This document shows, one piece after another, positions 33,425 through 41,094 of a stretch of 64,000 nt of DNA. Source of the stretch: Chlorobium sp. (GTDB lineage: Bacteria; Bacteroidota; Chlorobiia; Chlorobiales; Chlorobiaceae). Position numbers and translations under genes: made by a program. The notes beneath the pieces are model-generated. The model did not search any database. It worked only from the letters and a program-made list of their open reading frames with translations, and was not told the origin of the DNA. Location: assembly GCA_028277485.1 (NCBI GenBank), contig JANQGE010000070.1, positions 48,300 through 112,299 of the forward strand, read 5' to 3'. Every line of letters starts with the position of its first letter. Position 1 is the stretch's first letter.

Positions 33425-34551
33425 GTGATCACCTCCTCCACGAAAACCTCAAGCTTATCCGCAAAAGCTTCCCACGAAAGTTTCCGGACATACTTTTCAA
33501 CATTTTCCCTGTAAGGGATACTCCCCCTGTTGCTGAGAAAACCGCAGATCCCTTCTGCGAGTGCCTCAGGATCGAGAGCATCAACCACAACTCCGGTCTC
33601 TCCTTCACGCACATATTCCGGCAACCCGCCTTTACGGGAAACGATGACCGGACATCCGAAACCGTAAGCCTGCTGCACGACACCGGACTGGGACGCTTCC
33701 TTGTAAGGCAGTACCACAGCATCGGCCGCACAGAAAAACAGCGGCATGCGTTCCCCGGAGACAAACTCCGCATAGACCCTCACCTGCTCCTTTATACCAA
33801 GCTTGTCGATACGTTCCCTGAACATCTTCTCACCATAATAGAACTCTCCGGCAACAACAAGCTGAGTTCCCGGATGACGGCGAATGACCTCCGGCATTGC
33901 CTCAATCAGAATATCAAGCCCCTTGTACTCCCTTACATAACCGAAAAAAAGCAATACCGGTGCACCGGCGTCCGTACCGAGCTTGCTGCGTGCATCTTCC
34001 CTGGAGGGCAAAGCGCCGGTCGGGCTGTATACAGGATGAAACATAACTCCGACCGGTATCTCCGGATAAGCTTCCTCCATTTGGCGGGCGACATGTTTCG
34101 AAAGCGTCACCACGCCGTCCGCGGTCTCGATCAGAAGGTTCCGAAGCCTCTTTTCTGCAACAAACCGCTCATGTGATGTAAAATTATGCATCAGCACGAT
34201 CATCTTTGCCCCGGAAATACGCCTGAGTAAACCGTAGACAGGCGACAGTAAACCCATCCAATACGCGCAGACCATGATATCAGGCCGTGCACGTTTGATA
34301 TGTCTTGCTGTGGAAAACCAGGTCAGAGGATTAAGAAGGTCGAGCAGAGGGATAACTCCGTTATCCAGCTCGCGGGAGATTCCCGGTTCATAGACCGCCT
34401 TTCCCCGAAAAAGAATGCGGGGATACAACCGTTGGAAAGAAATCGCCTTTACCTCATGCCCTCTTTTCAGGAGCACCTGGTGCAAAGTTGAGCTGAACCG
34501 CGCGATCCCGCCTTTCAGGGGAAAAAACGGGCTGACAAAAGCAATATGCAT
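33421..34551 (-). CDS. GT4 family glycosyltransferase
   Basis: A GT-B enzyme of 376 residues. The N-terminal half has HIAFVSPFFPLKGGIARFSSTL, the C-terminal half has GYVREYKGLDILIEAMPEV and the donor-site motif VVLPYKEASQSGVVQQAYGFGCPVI with the E-x7-E-like pattern. The 3' end overlaps the GT2 start by four bases. A GTG at 34566 is an alternative start. It is the first gene of the cluster, preceded by a tandem pair of repeats. Confidence 0.88.
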   Translation of the reverse strand: MHIAFVSPFFPLKGGIARFSSTLHQVLLKRGHEVKAISFQRLYPRILFRGKAVYEPGISRELDNGVIPLLDLLNPLTWFSTARHIKRARPDIMVCAYWMGLLSPVYGLLRRISGAKMIVLMHNFTSHERFVAEKRLRNLLIETADGVVTLSKHVARQMEEAYPEIPVGVMFHPVYSPTGALPSREDARSKLGTDAGAPVLLFFGYVREYKGLDILIEAMPEVIRRHPGTQLVVAGEFYYGEKMFRERIDKLGIKEQVRVYAEFVSGERMPLFFCAADAVVLPYKEASQSGVVQQAYGFGCPVIVSRKGGLPEYVREGETGVVVDALDPEALAEGICGFLSNRGSIPYRENVEKYVRKLSWEAFADKLEVFVEEVIT

Positions 34552-34579
34552 GGTTTTCAAAGGCACACCTCGGAATAAA

Positions 34580-34714
34580 GGCGTCTCTATCTATTCCGCG
34601 ACTCAATCGCTTCGTTGAACGGTGCTCGAAATCCTCATGTACTGCGTGTACACTCCGGTTTCTGTGCTCCGTTCGCCTTGCACTTGAACCGCTCATGGCA
34701 ATTAATAGAGGTGC
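34580..34714. repeat. MITE-like element, copy D (tandem pair, first)
   Basis: A 135-bp full-length type copy: left end GGCGTCTCTATCTATTCCGC (diverged), middle CGAAATCCTCATGTACTGCG as in copy A, right end GCAATTAATAGAGGTGC. It lies next to the start of the glycan cluster. Confidence 0.85.
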
Positions 34715-34845
34715 TGTTAATTTGTTCCACGCCCTGATTATTTCGTTGAGCGGCACTTGAAATCCTCATGTGTCGGGCTACACTTCGGTTTCTGCACTCC
34801 GTCCGCCTCGCGCTTGAACCGCCCATGACAATGAATAGAGGTGCC
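34715..34845. repeat. MITE-like element, copy E (tandem pair, second)
   Basis: A directly repeated, more diverged copy abutting copy D. Its left terminus is degraded (TAATTTGTTCCACGCCCTGA), the middle keeps GAAATCCTCATGTGTCGGGC, and the right end ATGAATAGAGGTGCC is intact. The pair fills nearly all of the 311-bp gap between the glycan cluster and ptsH. Confidence 0.8.
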
Positions 34846-34877
34846 TTGAATAGCGGTACCCATAAGAGTGCCTGTTC

Positions 34878-35144
34878 CTACTGTTCGCCGAAACCCTGCT
34901 CAAAAAAATCAATTAACTGCTTGGCCGCCTCCTCCTCATCCTCGCCGTCAAGCTTCAGGATAAGTTTCGTCCCCTTTGGGGCAGCAAGGCTCATGACCCC
35001 GATAATTGATTTCGCGTTTACTTCAGAGCCGCGCATTTCTATAAAAAAGTCAGACTTGAACCGTGAGGCAAGCTTGACAACCGCCGCAGCCGGCCTGGTA
35101 TGCAAACCTGCCTTGTTTTTAACAATAACTTCCTGGATAATCAC
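34878..35144 (-). CDS. ptsH: HPr phosphocarrier protein
   Basis: The 88-residue protein has the active-site His15 in AGLHTRPA and the regulatory Ser46 in KSIIGVMSLAA, the site of HPr kinase in other bacteria. Both are intact. The start is a GTG at 35144. In Chlorobi HPr occurs without a full sugar phosphotransferase system, so a regulatory role is likelier than sugar uptake, though this is inference. No enzyme I or HPr kinase gene is in the window. Confidence 0.93.
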   Translation of the reverse strand: MIIQEVIVKNKAGLHTRPAAAVVKLASRFKSDFFIEMRGSEVNAKSIIGVMSLAAPKGTKLILKLDGEDEEEAAKQLIDFFEQGFGEQ

Positions 35145-35267
35145 GTATTGAATAAAGTCAAAAGTAAAAATTCAAAAGGCAAAAAGCTTGATATCCCGTA
35201 TAATAACTACCCGCAGAAAGCGATAGCGCCTGAAAAGTCGCCGCCCCGTGAAATAGATGTTCGGATT

Positions 35268-35747
35268 TCACACCCCGTCAAGCTCCTTGATCATGGCGAT
35301 CTCATCGCAGGCCATGAGTTTCGGGCAGTTGGTGCAGTCCCGCCAGATTTTCTGCGGAAACGTCTCCTTTTCCACCTCACGGTAGCCCAGGCTCAGGAAG
35401 AAACCAGGACTGAGCGTCAGGACAAAAACGGTTTTGACACCTTCTTCATGCAGCACCTCCTCGGCTTTCCCGACAAGCATGGTGCCCACTCCCTGCCGCT
35501 TGAACGTATCGACTACGGCAAGCGTCCGAATTTCGGCCAGATAAAGAGTAAAAAACGATATTGCACATGAACCGATAATCATACCGTTTTGCTCAGCGAC
35601 AAAAAAATTACGAATATTCTCGATAATATTCTCCGGGGTTCGTTTCAGTATAAAACCCTTCTCCGCATAGAGAGATGAAATCCCCTCGATCGCTGCCGCA
35701 TCGGAAAGACGTGCTGTTCTTATAGTAATATCTATTGATGTCAGCAT
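35268..35747 (-). CDS. GNAT family N-acetyltransferase (ArgA-like)
   Basis: This 159-residue GNAT protein carries the acetyl-CoA loop VDTFKRQGVGTMLV near residue 80, and the C-terminal LSPGFFLSLGYREVEKETFPQKIWRDCTNCPKL. The last segment, with FPQKIW and paired cysteines, is typical of short N-acetylglutamate synthase-like proteins of arginine synthesis. The ATG at 35747 is preferred; a GTG at 35795 overlaps the end of obg. It lies downstream of obg, and no arginine gene is nearby, so the substrate is unproven. Confidence 0.75.
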   Translation of the reverse strand: MLTSIDITIRTARLSDAAAIEGISSLYAEKGFILKRTPENIIENIRNFFVAEQNGMIIGSCAISFFTLYLAEIRTLAVVDTFKRQGVGTMLVGKAEEVLHEEGVKTVFVLTLSPGFFLSLGYREVEKETFPQKIWRDCTNCPKLMACDEIAMIKELDGV

Positions 35748-35776
35748 TGTTGCTATGTTTGTACCTGAAGGCACCC

Positions 35777-36748
35777 TTAATTTACTCTCTTCCACAACTC
35801 GTCCCTCAATACTTCAATCCCCTGCCCTGTCACACTTGAAACCGGCAGTACCATCACCCCGTCCTCAAATGCAGGACAGTTGAAATCTTCCGGGGCCACA
35901 TCCATTTTTGTAATCACAACAACCCTCGGCTTCCGCAGCAACCGCGGATCGAAACGTTCCATTTCCCCAAGAAGCATGGCATATTCAGCGGCAATATTTT
36001 CCGAATCCACAGAAATCAGTATGGCAAGCACTTTTGTACGCTCGATATGTTTCAAGAACTGAAGACCGAGGCCCCGTCCTTCTGCGGCTCCCTCGATAAT
36101 CCCCGGAATATCCGCCATAACAAAAGAGTTGTAGTCCCTGTACTGAACGATGCCAAGATTCGGTACAAGCGTTGTAAACGGATAATCGGCTATTTTCGGT
36201 CTGGCCGCACTCATCGCCGAGATCAGCGTCGACTTTCCGGCGTTGGGAAACCCTACAAGTCCTACATCGGCTATCAGTTTAAGCTCAAGTTCAATCTCAA
36301 GCTGCTCCCCTTTACCTCCCGGCTCAGCATATCTCGGCGCCTGGTGGGTAGCGGACGCAAAATGCGGATTTCCCCTGCCTCCCCTGCCGCCTTCGGCCAC
36401 AAGCATCTCTTCACCGTCTTCGGTAAGGTCGGCGATAAGCTTCCCGCTCTCGGCCTTCCTGACAACAGTCCCGCATGGAACAGGTATCACGACATCCTTT
36501 CCCATTTTCCCGTTCTTTCTTGCCCCCTGACCGTGAGAGCCCCTTCCGGCCTCATAGTGTTTCCTGTATCTGAAATCAAGCAGCGTCGCCATTTGGGGGT
36601 TTGCCCTGAGATATACATGTCCCCCCCGCCCTCCGTCTCCGCCGTCAGGCCCCCCTTTCGGCACATACTTCTCCCTGCGAAAACTCATACAGCCGTCTCC
36701 GCCGTTTCCGGCTTTGACATGTATTTTTGCGCTGTCAACAAACTTCAT
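35777..36748 (-). CDS. obg: GTPase Obg/CgtA
   Basis: Obg takes part in 50S assembly and stress signalling. The 323-residue protein has the glycine-rich Obg fold (residues 1-158, beginning MKFVDSAKIHVKAGNGGDG) and a GTPase domain with GFPNAGKST, DIPGIIEGA, TKMD and SSVTGQG. It lacks the C-terminal OCT domain found in many Gram-positive forms, giving the short version usual in Gram-negatives. Divergent xseB lies beyond a 520-bp gap. Confidence 0.95.
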   Translation of the reverse strand: MKFVDSAKIHVKAGNGGDGCMSFRREKYVPKGGPDGGDGGRGGHVYLRANPQMATLLDFRYRKHYEAGRGSHGQGARKNGKMGKDVVIPVPCGTVVRKAESGKLIADLTEDGEEMLVAEGGRGGRGNPHFASATHQAPRYAEPGGKGEQLEIELELKLIADVGLVGFPNAGKSTLISAMSAARPKIADYPFTTLVPNLGIVQYRDYNSFVMADIPGIIEGAAEGRGLGLQFLKHIERTKVLAILISVDSENIAAEYAMLLGEMERFDPRLLRKPRVVVITKMDVAPEDFNCPAFEDGVMVLPVSSVTGQGIEVLRDELWKRVN

Positions 36749-36803
36749 ACTGTCCTTTCAAAAGTGACGAGAAACCAGTGACAAGTTACAACCTAAATTG
36801 AGC

Positions 36804-36903
36804 GATTGTCGAACATGCCGGAGATACAAGGCACAGGGAACGCCGCTGTAGTGAACTACCGCAAGTTCACTGTAACGAAGCAGATTCGGTATGATCGGCA
36901 ATC
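36804..36903. repeat. Second-family palindromic element
   Basis: A 100-bp unit whose ends are imperfect inverted repeats: GATTGTCGAACATGCCGGA at the left and the complement of GATTGCCGATCATACCGAA at the right (15 of 19 agree). Inside is a perfect 8-bp stem (AGTGAACT / AGTTCACT, 36850-36871). A left-end relative lies at 2601-2634, upstream of cysS. It is probably a MITE or REP-like unit unrelated to the GGGCACC family. Confidence 0.6.
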
Positions 36904-37030
36904 CCGAAGGGTTTCAACAAATGCGACTCTTTATCAGCTTTCACTTTCACCCGACAGGTGAGGAATAATCTCACTATAAATACATTATAACAGATTGTTT
37001 TTAATAAACTTACTATTATTGAGCCTTTGT

Positions 37031-37065
37031 TGAAACGCTCATGACAATAAATAAATAGAGGTGCC
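37031..37065. repeat. Solo right end of the MITE-like family
   Basis: GAAACGCTCATGACAATAAA, then TAAATAGAGGTGCC, matches the right end of copies A and D with no left half in reach. It is a truncated copy. Confidence 0.7.
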
Positions 37066-37271
37066 TATTATTAAGGCAGCTGAACATCTGACACATAACC
37101 CCCAACCCGATATCACCGATTACGATTACCGCTATGCTGAGTACGAGTACGATCATAACATAACCCATAAGCAGACTGCCGACCGACTCTCCTCTCTCTT
37201 TGAATACTCCGTGTCTTTGGCTATGTTACCTGAGAAACAAACCGTAAACCCTCATCCTCACGCTTGGATCC

Positions 37272-37517
37272 ATGAGCCAGAAAAAAGCCACCATAGAGGA
37301 GCTTATCGCCAGACTTGAAGAGATAACCGGAGAAATGGAAAACCCCGACACCGGTCTTGATCGATCCATCAAGCTTTACGAGGAAGGGCTTAAAATTGCA
37401 GGCATGTGCAGGAAAAGACTCAACGATGCACGTCAGAAAATAGAAGTCATAAACCCCGACGCCGTCGAAAAACAACCTCAAGACCAACAGGATTACGGCC
37501 TTTTCAGCGATTCCTGA
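37272..37517 (+). CDS. xseB: Exodeoxyribonuclease VII small subunit
   Basis: XseB combines with XseA to degrade single-stranded DNA. The 81-residue protein is mostly two helices with the family pattern ATIEELIARLEEITGEMENPD, LDRSIKLYEEGLKI and CRKRLNDARQKIEVI. The length is typical. xseA is not nearby. It is convergent with gatB, with 16 bases between the stops. Confidence 0.93.
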   Translation: MSQKKATIEELIARLEEITGEMENPDTGLDRSIKLYEEGLKIAGMCRKRLNDARQKIEVINPDAVEKQPQDQQDYGLFSDS

Positions 37518-37533
37518 CAGAAAAACCGCTGTT

Positions 37534-38961
37534 TCACCCTTCAAGCTTTTGTTTCAGGATTTCATTCACCACCACCGGGTTTGCCTTGCCTTTCATCGCT
37601 TTCATGCACTGACCGACAAAGAAGCCGAAAACTTTGGTTTTCCCACTCCTGTACTGCCCCACCTGACCGGGGTTCGCCTCAATAACTCCCTGAACAGCTT
37701 TTTCGATCTCGGCGGTATCCGAAACCTGGGCAAGCCCCTCCTTCTCTACAATAGTCCTGGCACCGTCACCGGTTTCCAGCATGCGCTCGAACACCTGTTT
37801 GGCAATGGTATTGCTGATTGTTCCGCCTGCAATGAGACCGACAAGGTCGCCAAGGCGCTCGGGTGAAACCGAGAACGATGTAACGGGTACGTTTCTCTCC
37901 TTGAGCTTCCTCAGCACCTCTCCCATCACCCAGTTCGACGCTGCCTTGGCATCGCCACAGGCACGAACAACCGCCTCGAAGTAGTCCGCAACTTCCCGCT
38001 CTGCCGTCAGCACCCCCGCATCATAAGCAGGAATACCGAATTCCTGCACAAAACGTTCGGCGCGCGCATTAGGAAACTCGGGAAGCTCCAGTTTCAAACG
38101 CTCGAGCATCTCATTGTCAATCCGGATAGGAACAAGGTCCGGGTCCGGAAAATAGCGGTAGTCATGAGCGAACTCCTTGCCGCGCATCGAACGGGTTTCC
38201 TGCTTGTCTGCATCCCAGAGGCGGGTTTCCTGCACAATCGTTCCGCCGTTCTCCAGGATATCGATATGACGCATCTCCTCATACTCGATGGCCTTTTCAA
38301 CACTCTTGAAAGAGTTCATATTCTTGATCTCGGTTCTCGTGCCATACTTTTCGGCTCCTTTCAAACGCACGGAAACGTTGGCATCACAGCGCAAGCTCCC
38401 CTCTTCCATGTTGCCGTCCGAAATACCAAGATATTTGACGATCTGGTGCAGCTTCTGCAGATACAATGAGGCTTCCCTTACCGAACGGATGTCTGGATAA
38501 CTCACTATCTCGAGAAGGGGAACACCGCACCGGTTGACATCGATAAAGGTATCGTCCCCGATGTCGTGTATGGACTTCCCCGCATCCTCCTCGATATGGA
38601 TCCTGACAAGCCGGACATCCTTGTGCCCCTCATCGGTATCGACACGAACCGTACCCCCGGAGCAAACAGGCTCCTCATACTGCGAAATCTGATAACCTTT
38701 CGGAAGGTCGGGATAAAAATAGTTCTTACGGGCAAGGATCGATCGCGGTGCAATAGTACAGCCTGTTGCCAGTCCAAGCTTGACCGCATCCTCAACCACA
38801 CGCCGGTTCAGTACCGGCAAGGCACCGGGAAGCGCAAGACATACCGGGCAGACATTGGTGTTCGCGGGCTTGCCGAACTCGGTCGAACAGCCGCAGAAAG
38901 CCTTGCTTTTTGTATTCAACTGACAGTGGATTTCAAGACCCACCACTACTTCATAGCTCAT
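37534..38961 (-). CDS. gatB: Aspartyl/glutamyl-tRNA amidotransferase subunit B
   Basis: GatB, in GatCAB, converts Asp-tRNA-Asn or Glu-tRNA-Gln to the amide form. The 475-residue protein starts MSYEVVVGLEIHCQLNTKSK and has the catalytic-domain signature around NYFYPDLPKGYQISQYEEP, then EDAGKSIHD and the C-terminal GatB/YqeY helical domain. The zinc-binding cysteines near the N-terminus (FCGC...VCPVC) are present. The length is standard. gatA and gatC are elsewhere. Confidence 0.97.
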   Translation of the reverse strand: MSYEVVVGLEIHCQLNTKSKAFCGCSTEFGKPANTNVCPVCLALPGALPVLNRRVVEDAVKLGLATGCTIAPRSILARKNYFYPDLPKGYQISQYEEPVCSGGTVRVDTDEGHKDVRLVRIHIEEDAGKSIHDIGDDTFIDVNRCGVPLLEIVSYPDIRSVREASLYLQKLHQIVKYLGISDGNMEEGSLRCDANVSVRLKGAEKYGTRTEIKNMNSFKSVEKAIEYEEMRHIDILENGGTIVQETRLWDADKQETRSMRGKEFAHDYRYFPDPDLVPIRIDNEMLERLKLELPEFPNARAERFVQEFGIPAYDAGVLTAEREVADYFEAVVRACGDAKAASNWVMGEVLRKLKERNVPVTSFSVSPERLGDLVGLIAGGTISNTIAKQVFERMLETGDGARTIVEKEGLAQVSDTAEIEKAVQGVIEANPGQVGQYRSGKTKVFGFFVGQCMKAMKGKANPVVVNEILKQKLEG

Positions 38962-39111
38962 TGTTAATTACCCTGCAAAAATCGTTGTTCGATAAAATCA
39001 GCTTGATAGCTGCTGCCCGCTGCCACCTGATTTAATGCGCTCCCCCGTCCGACCTGTTCTCCCCGGTTTTCCGCCTCTTGCAAACCATCTCGTCATCAGG
39101 CGAACCAGCTA

Positions 39112-39654
39112 TTAATCGTAATACGGTTCGAAAGAGAACTTCTGGCCGCCTACCGAGGCTTCCGCCATGAGACCGCTTTTGGGCAGCGCGAATATTGCGA
39201 CACCATCCGAATACTCGCTTTTGGTAGCCACACCTGCTGTCACGACTATCGCACTGGCCTGGGCACTCAACTCATAATTGCCTTTCTTGAAATCTTCAAG
39301 GTCCGACTTGCTGCGGAAAAAAACAATTTCCGCGAACGCCTGTCCCCCAAGCTGAGGGCCAACGTTGATCTGGGTGATCGAAGAGCGGCCGATCAAACGC
39401 TCCTGTTCGTATACATACCCCTTGCCCCGGGCACCGCCCAGCAACAATATGCCGCCCTTGTAAACGTCAGGAAAAACAGCGTACCCGTGAGCCTTGTCAA
39501 AAAAAACCTGCAGAGTCGGATCTGTTTTCTGAAACAGACGGATCGTCTGCCGCGCTCTCTCCTCTTCATGAGGGTTCCATCCCGCGAACACCGGAGTACT
39601 TGCCGTGCTCAAAAGCACCAGCAGCAATACAAACACATCCCTTCTCACGTTCAT
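39112..39654 (-). CDS. Secreted SYLF-domain (YSC84-like) protein
   Basis: The 180-residue protein has a clear signal peptide (VFVLLLVLLSTASTPVFA, cut near residue 24) and a single SYLF/YSC84 domain: KAHGYAVFPDVYKGGILLLGGARGKG, then INVGPQLGGQAFAEIVFF and SAQASAIVVTAGVATKSEY. In eukaryotes this domain binds phosphoinositides; bacterial members are periplasmic and of unknown role. It follows the ClpB half gene by 66 bp on the same strand. The family call is firm; the function is not known. Confidence 0.85.
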   Translation of the reverse strand: MNVRRDVFVLLLVLLSTASTPVFAGWNPHEEERARQTIRLFQKTDPTLQVFFDKAHGYAVFPDVYKGGILLLGGARGKGYVYEQERLIGRSSITQINVGPQLGGQAFAEIVFFRSKSDLEDFKKGNYELSAQASAIVVTAGVATKSEYSDGVAIFALPKSGLMAEASVGGQKFSFEPYYD

Positions 39655-39720
39655 AGTGCCAATAATTTTAGTCGTTCAATAAAAAGAAACCTCATAAAAC
39701 ATCCAACCACCCTCAGAACC

Positions 39721-41040
39721 TCACTCTCTGGACAGCTCCCTTTTCAGGGCTTCACGCTCTATTTCCAGACGGCGGATCTCGCGATTGACCTTGTCGAGCT
39801 CTTCCGGGTCGCTGTCCATTTCCAGGCGCAGCCTCGAAGACGCCTCATCGATGAGGTCGATAGCCTTGTCGGGCAGAAAACGCTCCGAAATGTAACGGTC
39901 TGAAAGTTCAGCAGCCGCGATGATTGCCGAGTCCATGATACGGACACCGTGATGAATCTCATACTTTTCCTTCAGGCCGCGCAAAATAGAAACCGTGTCC
40001 TCGACGCTTGGCTGATCAACCATAACCGTCTGGAAACGCCTTTCGAGAGCCGCATCCTTTTCAATATGCTTGCGGTACTCGTCAAGAGTTGTCGCGCCGA
40101 TACAGCGCAGTTCCCCGCGGGCAAGCGCCGGTTTGAGAATGTTTGCCGCGTCAACTGCCCCTTCGGCCGATCCGGCGCCAACCAGCAGGTGCATCTCGTC
40201 GATGAACAGAACGATCTCCCCGTTGGAATCCTGCACTTCCTTGATCACCGCCTTGAGGCGGTCCTCGAATTCCCCGCGGAACTTCGCCCCGGCAACCAGC
40301 TGTGCGATATCGAGTGCCGCAATCTGCCTGCTCCTCAGGTTCTCGGGAACATCACCGGCAACGATACGCTGTGCGATGCCCTCCGCAATGGCTGTCTTAC
40401 CGACACCAGGATCACCGATCAGCACGGGGTTGTTTTTGGTTCTCCTGCTGAGAATCTGCAGAACTCTCCGGATTTCCTCATCACGGCCTATAACCGGATC
40501 GAGCTTCCCCTTGCGGACAAGATCGTTCAGGTTGCGTGAATATTTTTTCAGCGAGTTGTAGGTATCCTCCGCGGTCTGACTGGTAACGCGCTGTGAGCCG
40601 CGAATGTTGGCCATCACCTTGAGAACGGCGTCCCGGTTCAGTCCGGCATCCCGCATAACAGGCGAAATCCTTACACCCGCTTCGCTCATAGCTATAAACA
40701 GGTGCTCTGAGCTGATATACTCATCTTTCAGGTTCTCCGCCTCCTTTAAAGCAACGTCAAATACCTTCCCCAGCTCCTGGGAAATATACTGACCGGTCGC
40801 TGACGCCCCTGTAACTTTCGGGATACGATCGAGTTCACGGTCGAGGACAGAAAGCAGATTATCGACACGTACCTCCAGCTTCTGCGCTATCTGGAACCCT
40901 ATATTTCCGCTGTCACTCAACATGACCTGAAGAAGGTGCGTCGGCTCTATCTGCTGATGCTGCCTGCTGCCTGCAAGCGTTGCCGCCGACTGCAGAGCTT
41001 CCTGTGCCTTGACGGTGAATTTATTCGGATCAAACTGCAT
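39721..41040 (-). CDS. clpB: ClpB N-terminal half (Clp_N and first AAA domain only)
   Basis: ClpB is the ATP-dependent disaggregase working with DnaK. This 439-residue product has both Clp_N repeats (residues 1-145), then the first AAA module with Walker A GDPGVGKTA near residue 205, Walker B LFIDEMHLL, and the arginine-finger region ALERRFQTV. It ends in the first helix of the middle coiled coil at KRELSRE. Full ClpB has about 860 residues, so the second AAA domain is missing. No continuation is open in any frame before the next gene. I recall half-length clpB genes being annotated in Chlorobaculum tepidum, so this may be a lineage-specific split rather than decay. Confidence 0.85.
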   Translation of the reverse strand: MQFDPNKFTVKAQEALQSAATLAGSRQHQQIEPTHLLQVMLSDSGNIGFQIAQKLEVRVDNLLSVLDRELDRIPKVTGASATGQYISQELGKVFDVALKEAENLKDEYISSEHLFIAMSEAGVRISPVMRDAGLNRDAVLKVMANIRGSQRVTSQTAEDTYNSLKKYSRNLNDLVRKGKLDPVIGRDEEIRRVLQILSRRTKNNPVLIGDPGVGKTAIAEGIAQRIVAGDVPENLRSRQIAALDIAQLVAGAKFRGEFEDRLKAVIKEVQDSNGEIVLFIDEMHLLVGAGSAEGAVDAANILKPALARGELRCIGATTLDEYRKHIEKDAALERRFQTVMVDQPSVEDTVSILRGLKEKYEIHHGVRIMDSAIIAAAELSDRYISERFLPDKAIDLIDEASSRLRLEMDSDPEELDKVNREIRRLEIEREALKRELSRE

Positions 41041-41094
41041 ATGTTCAACGGTTTAATGATTATCTTAAGAGATATAACCAAACGCTATCTGCTC

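Larger units (their letters stand above)
36749..37271. other. Intergenic region with a palindromic element and a solo repeat end
   Basis: This gap between divergent obg and xseB holds two repeat items listed separately. The segment 36960-37030 is AT-rich (cactataaatacattataac) and the best place for a promoter, but no clear hexamer pair can be defended. A reading frame at 37061-37318 starts in the repeat end, is poor in hydrophobic residues and overlaps xseB; it is not called. Confidence 0.5.

Noticed and set aside
34580..34845. CRISPR-like array
   Set aside because: Only two long, diverged repeats with no regular spacers; they belong to the MITE-like family.
36960..37030. Promoter for obg or xseB in the AT-rich stretch
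   Set aside because: Several TATAAA-like hexamers but no -35 partner at proper spacing that would justify a specific call.
37061..37318. 85-codon frame upstream of xseB
   Set aside because: It starts inside a repeat end, overlaps xseB, and has no family resemblance.
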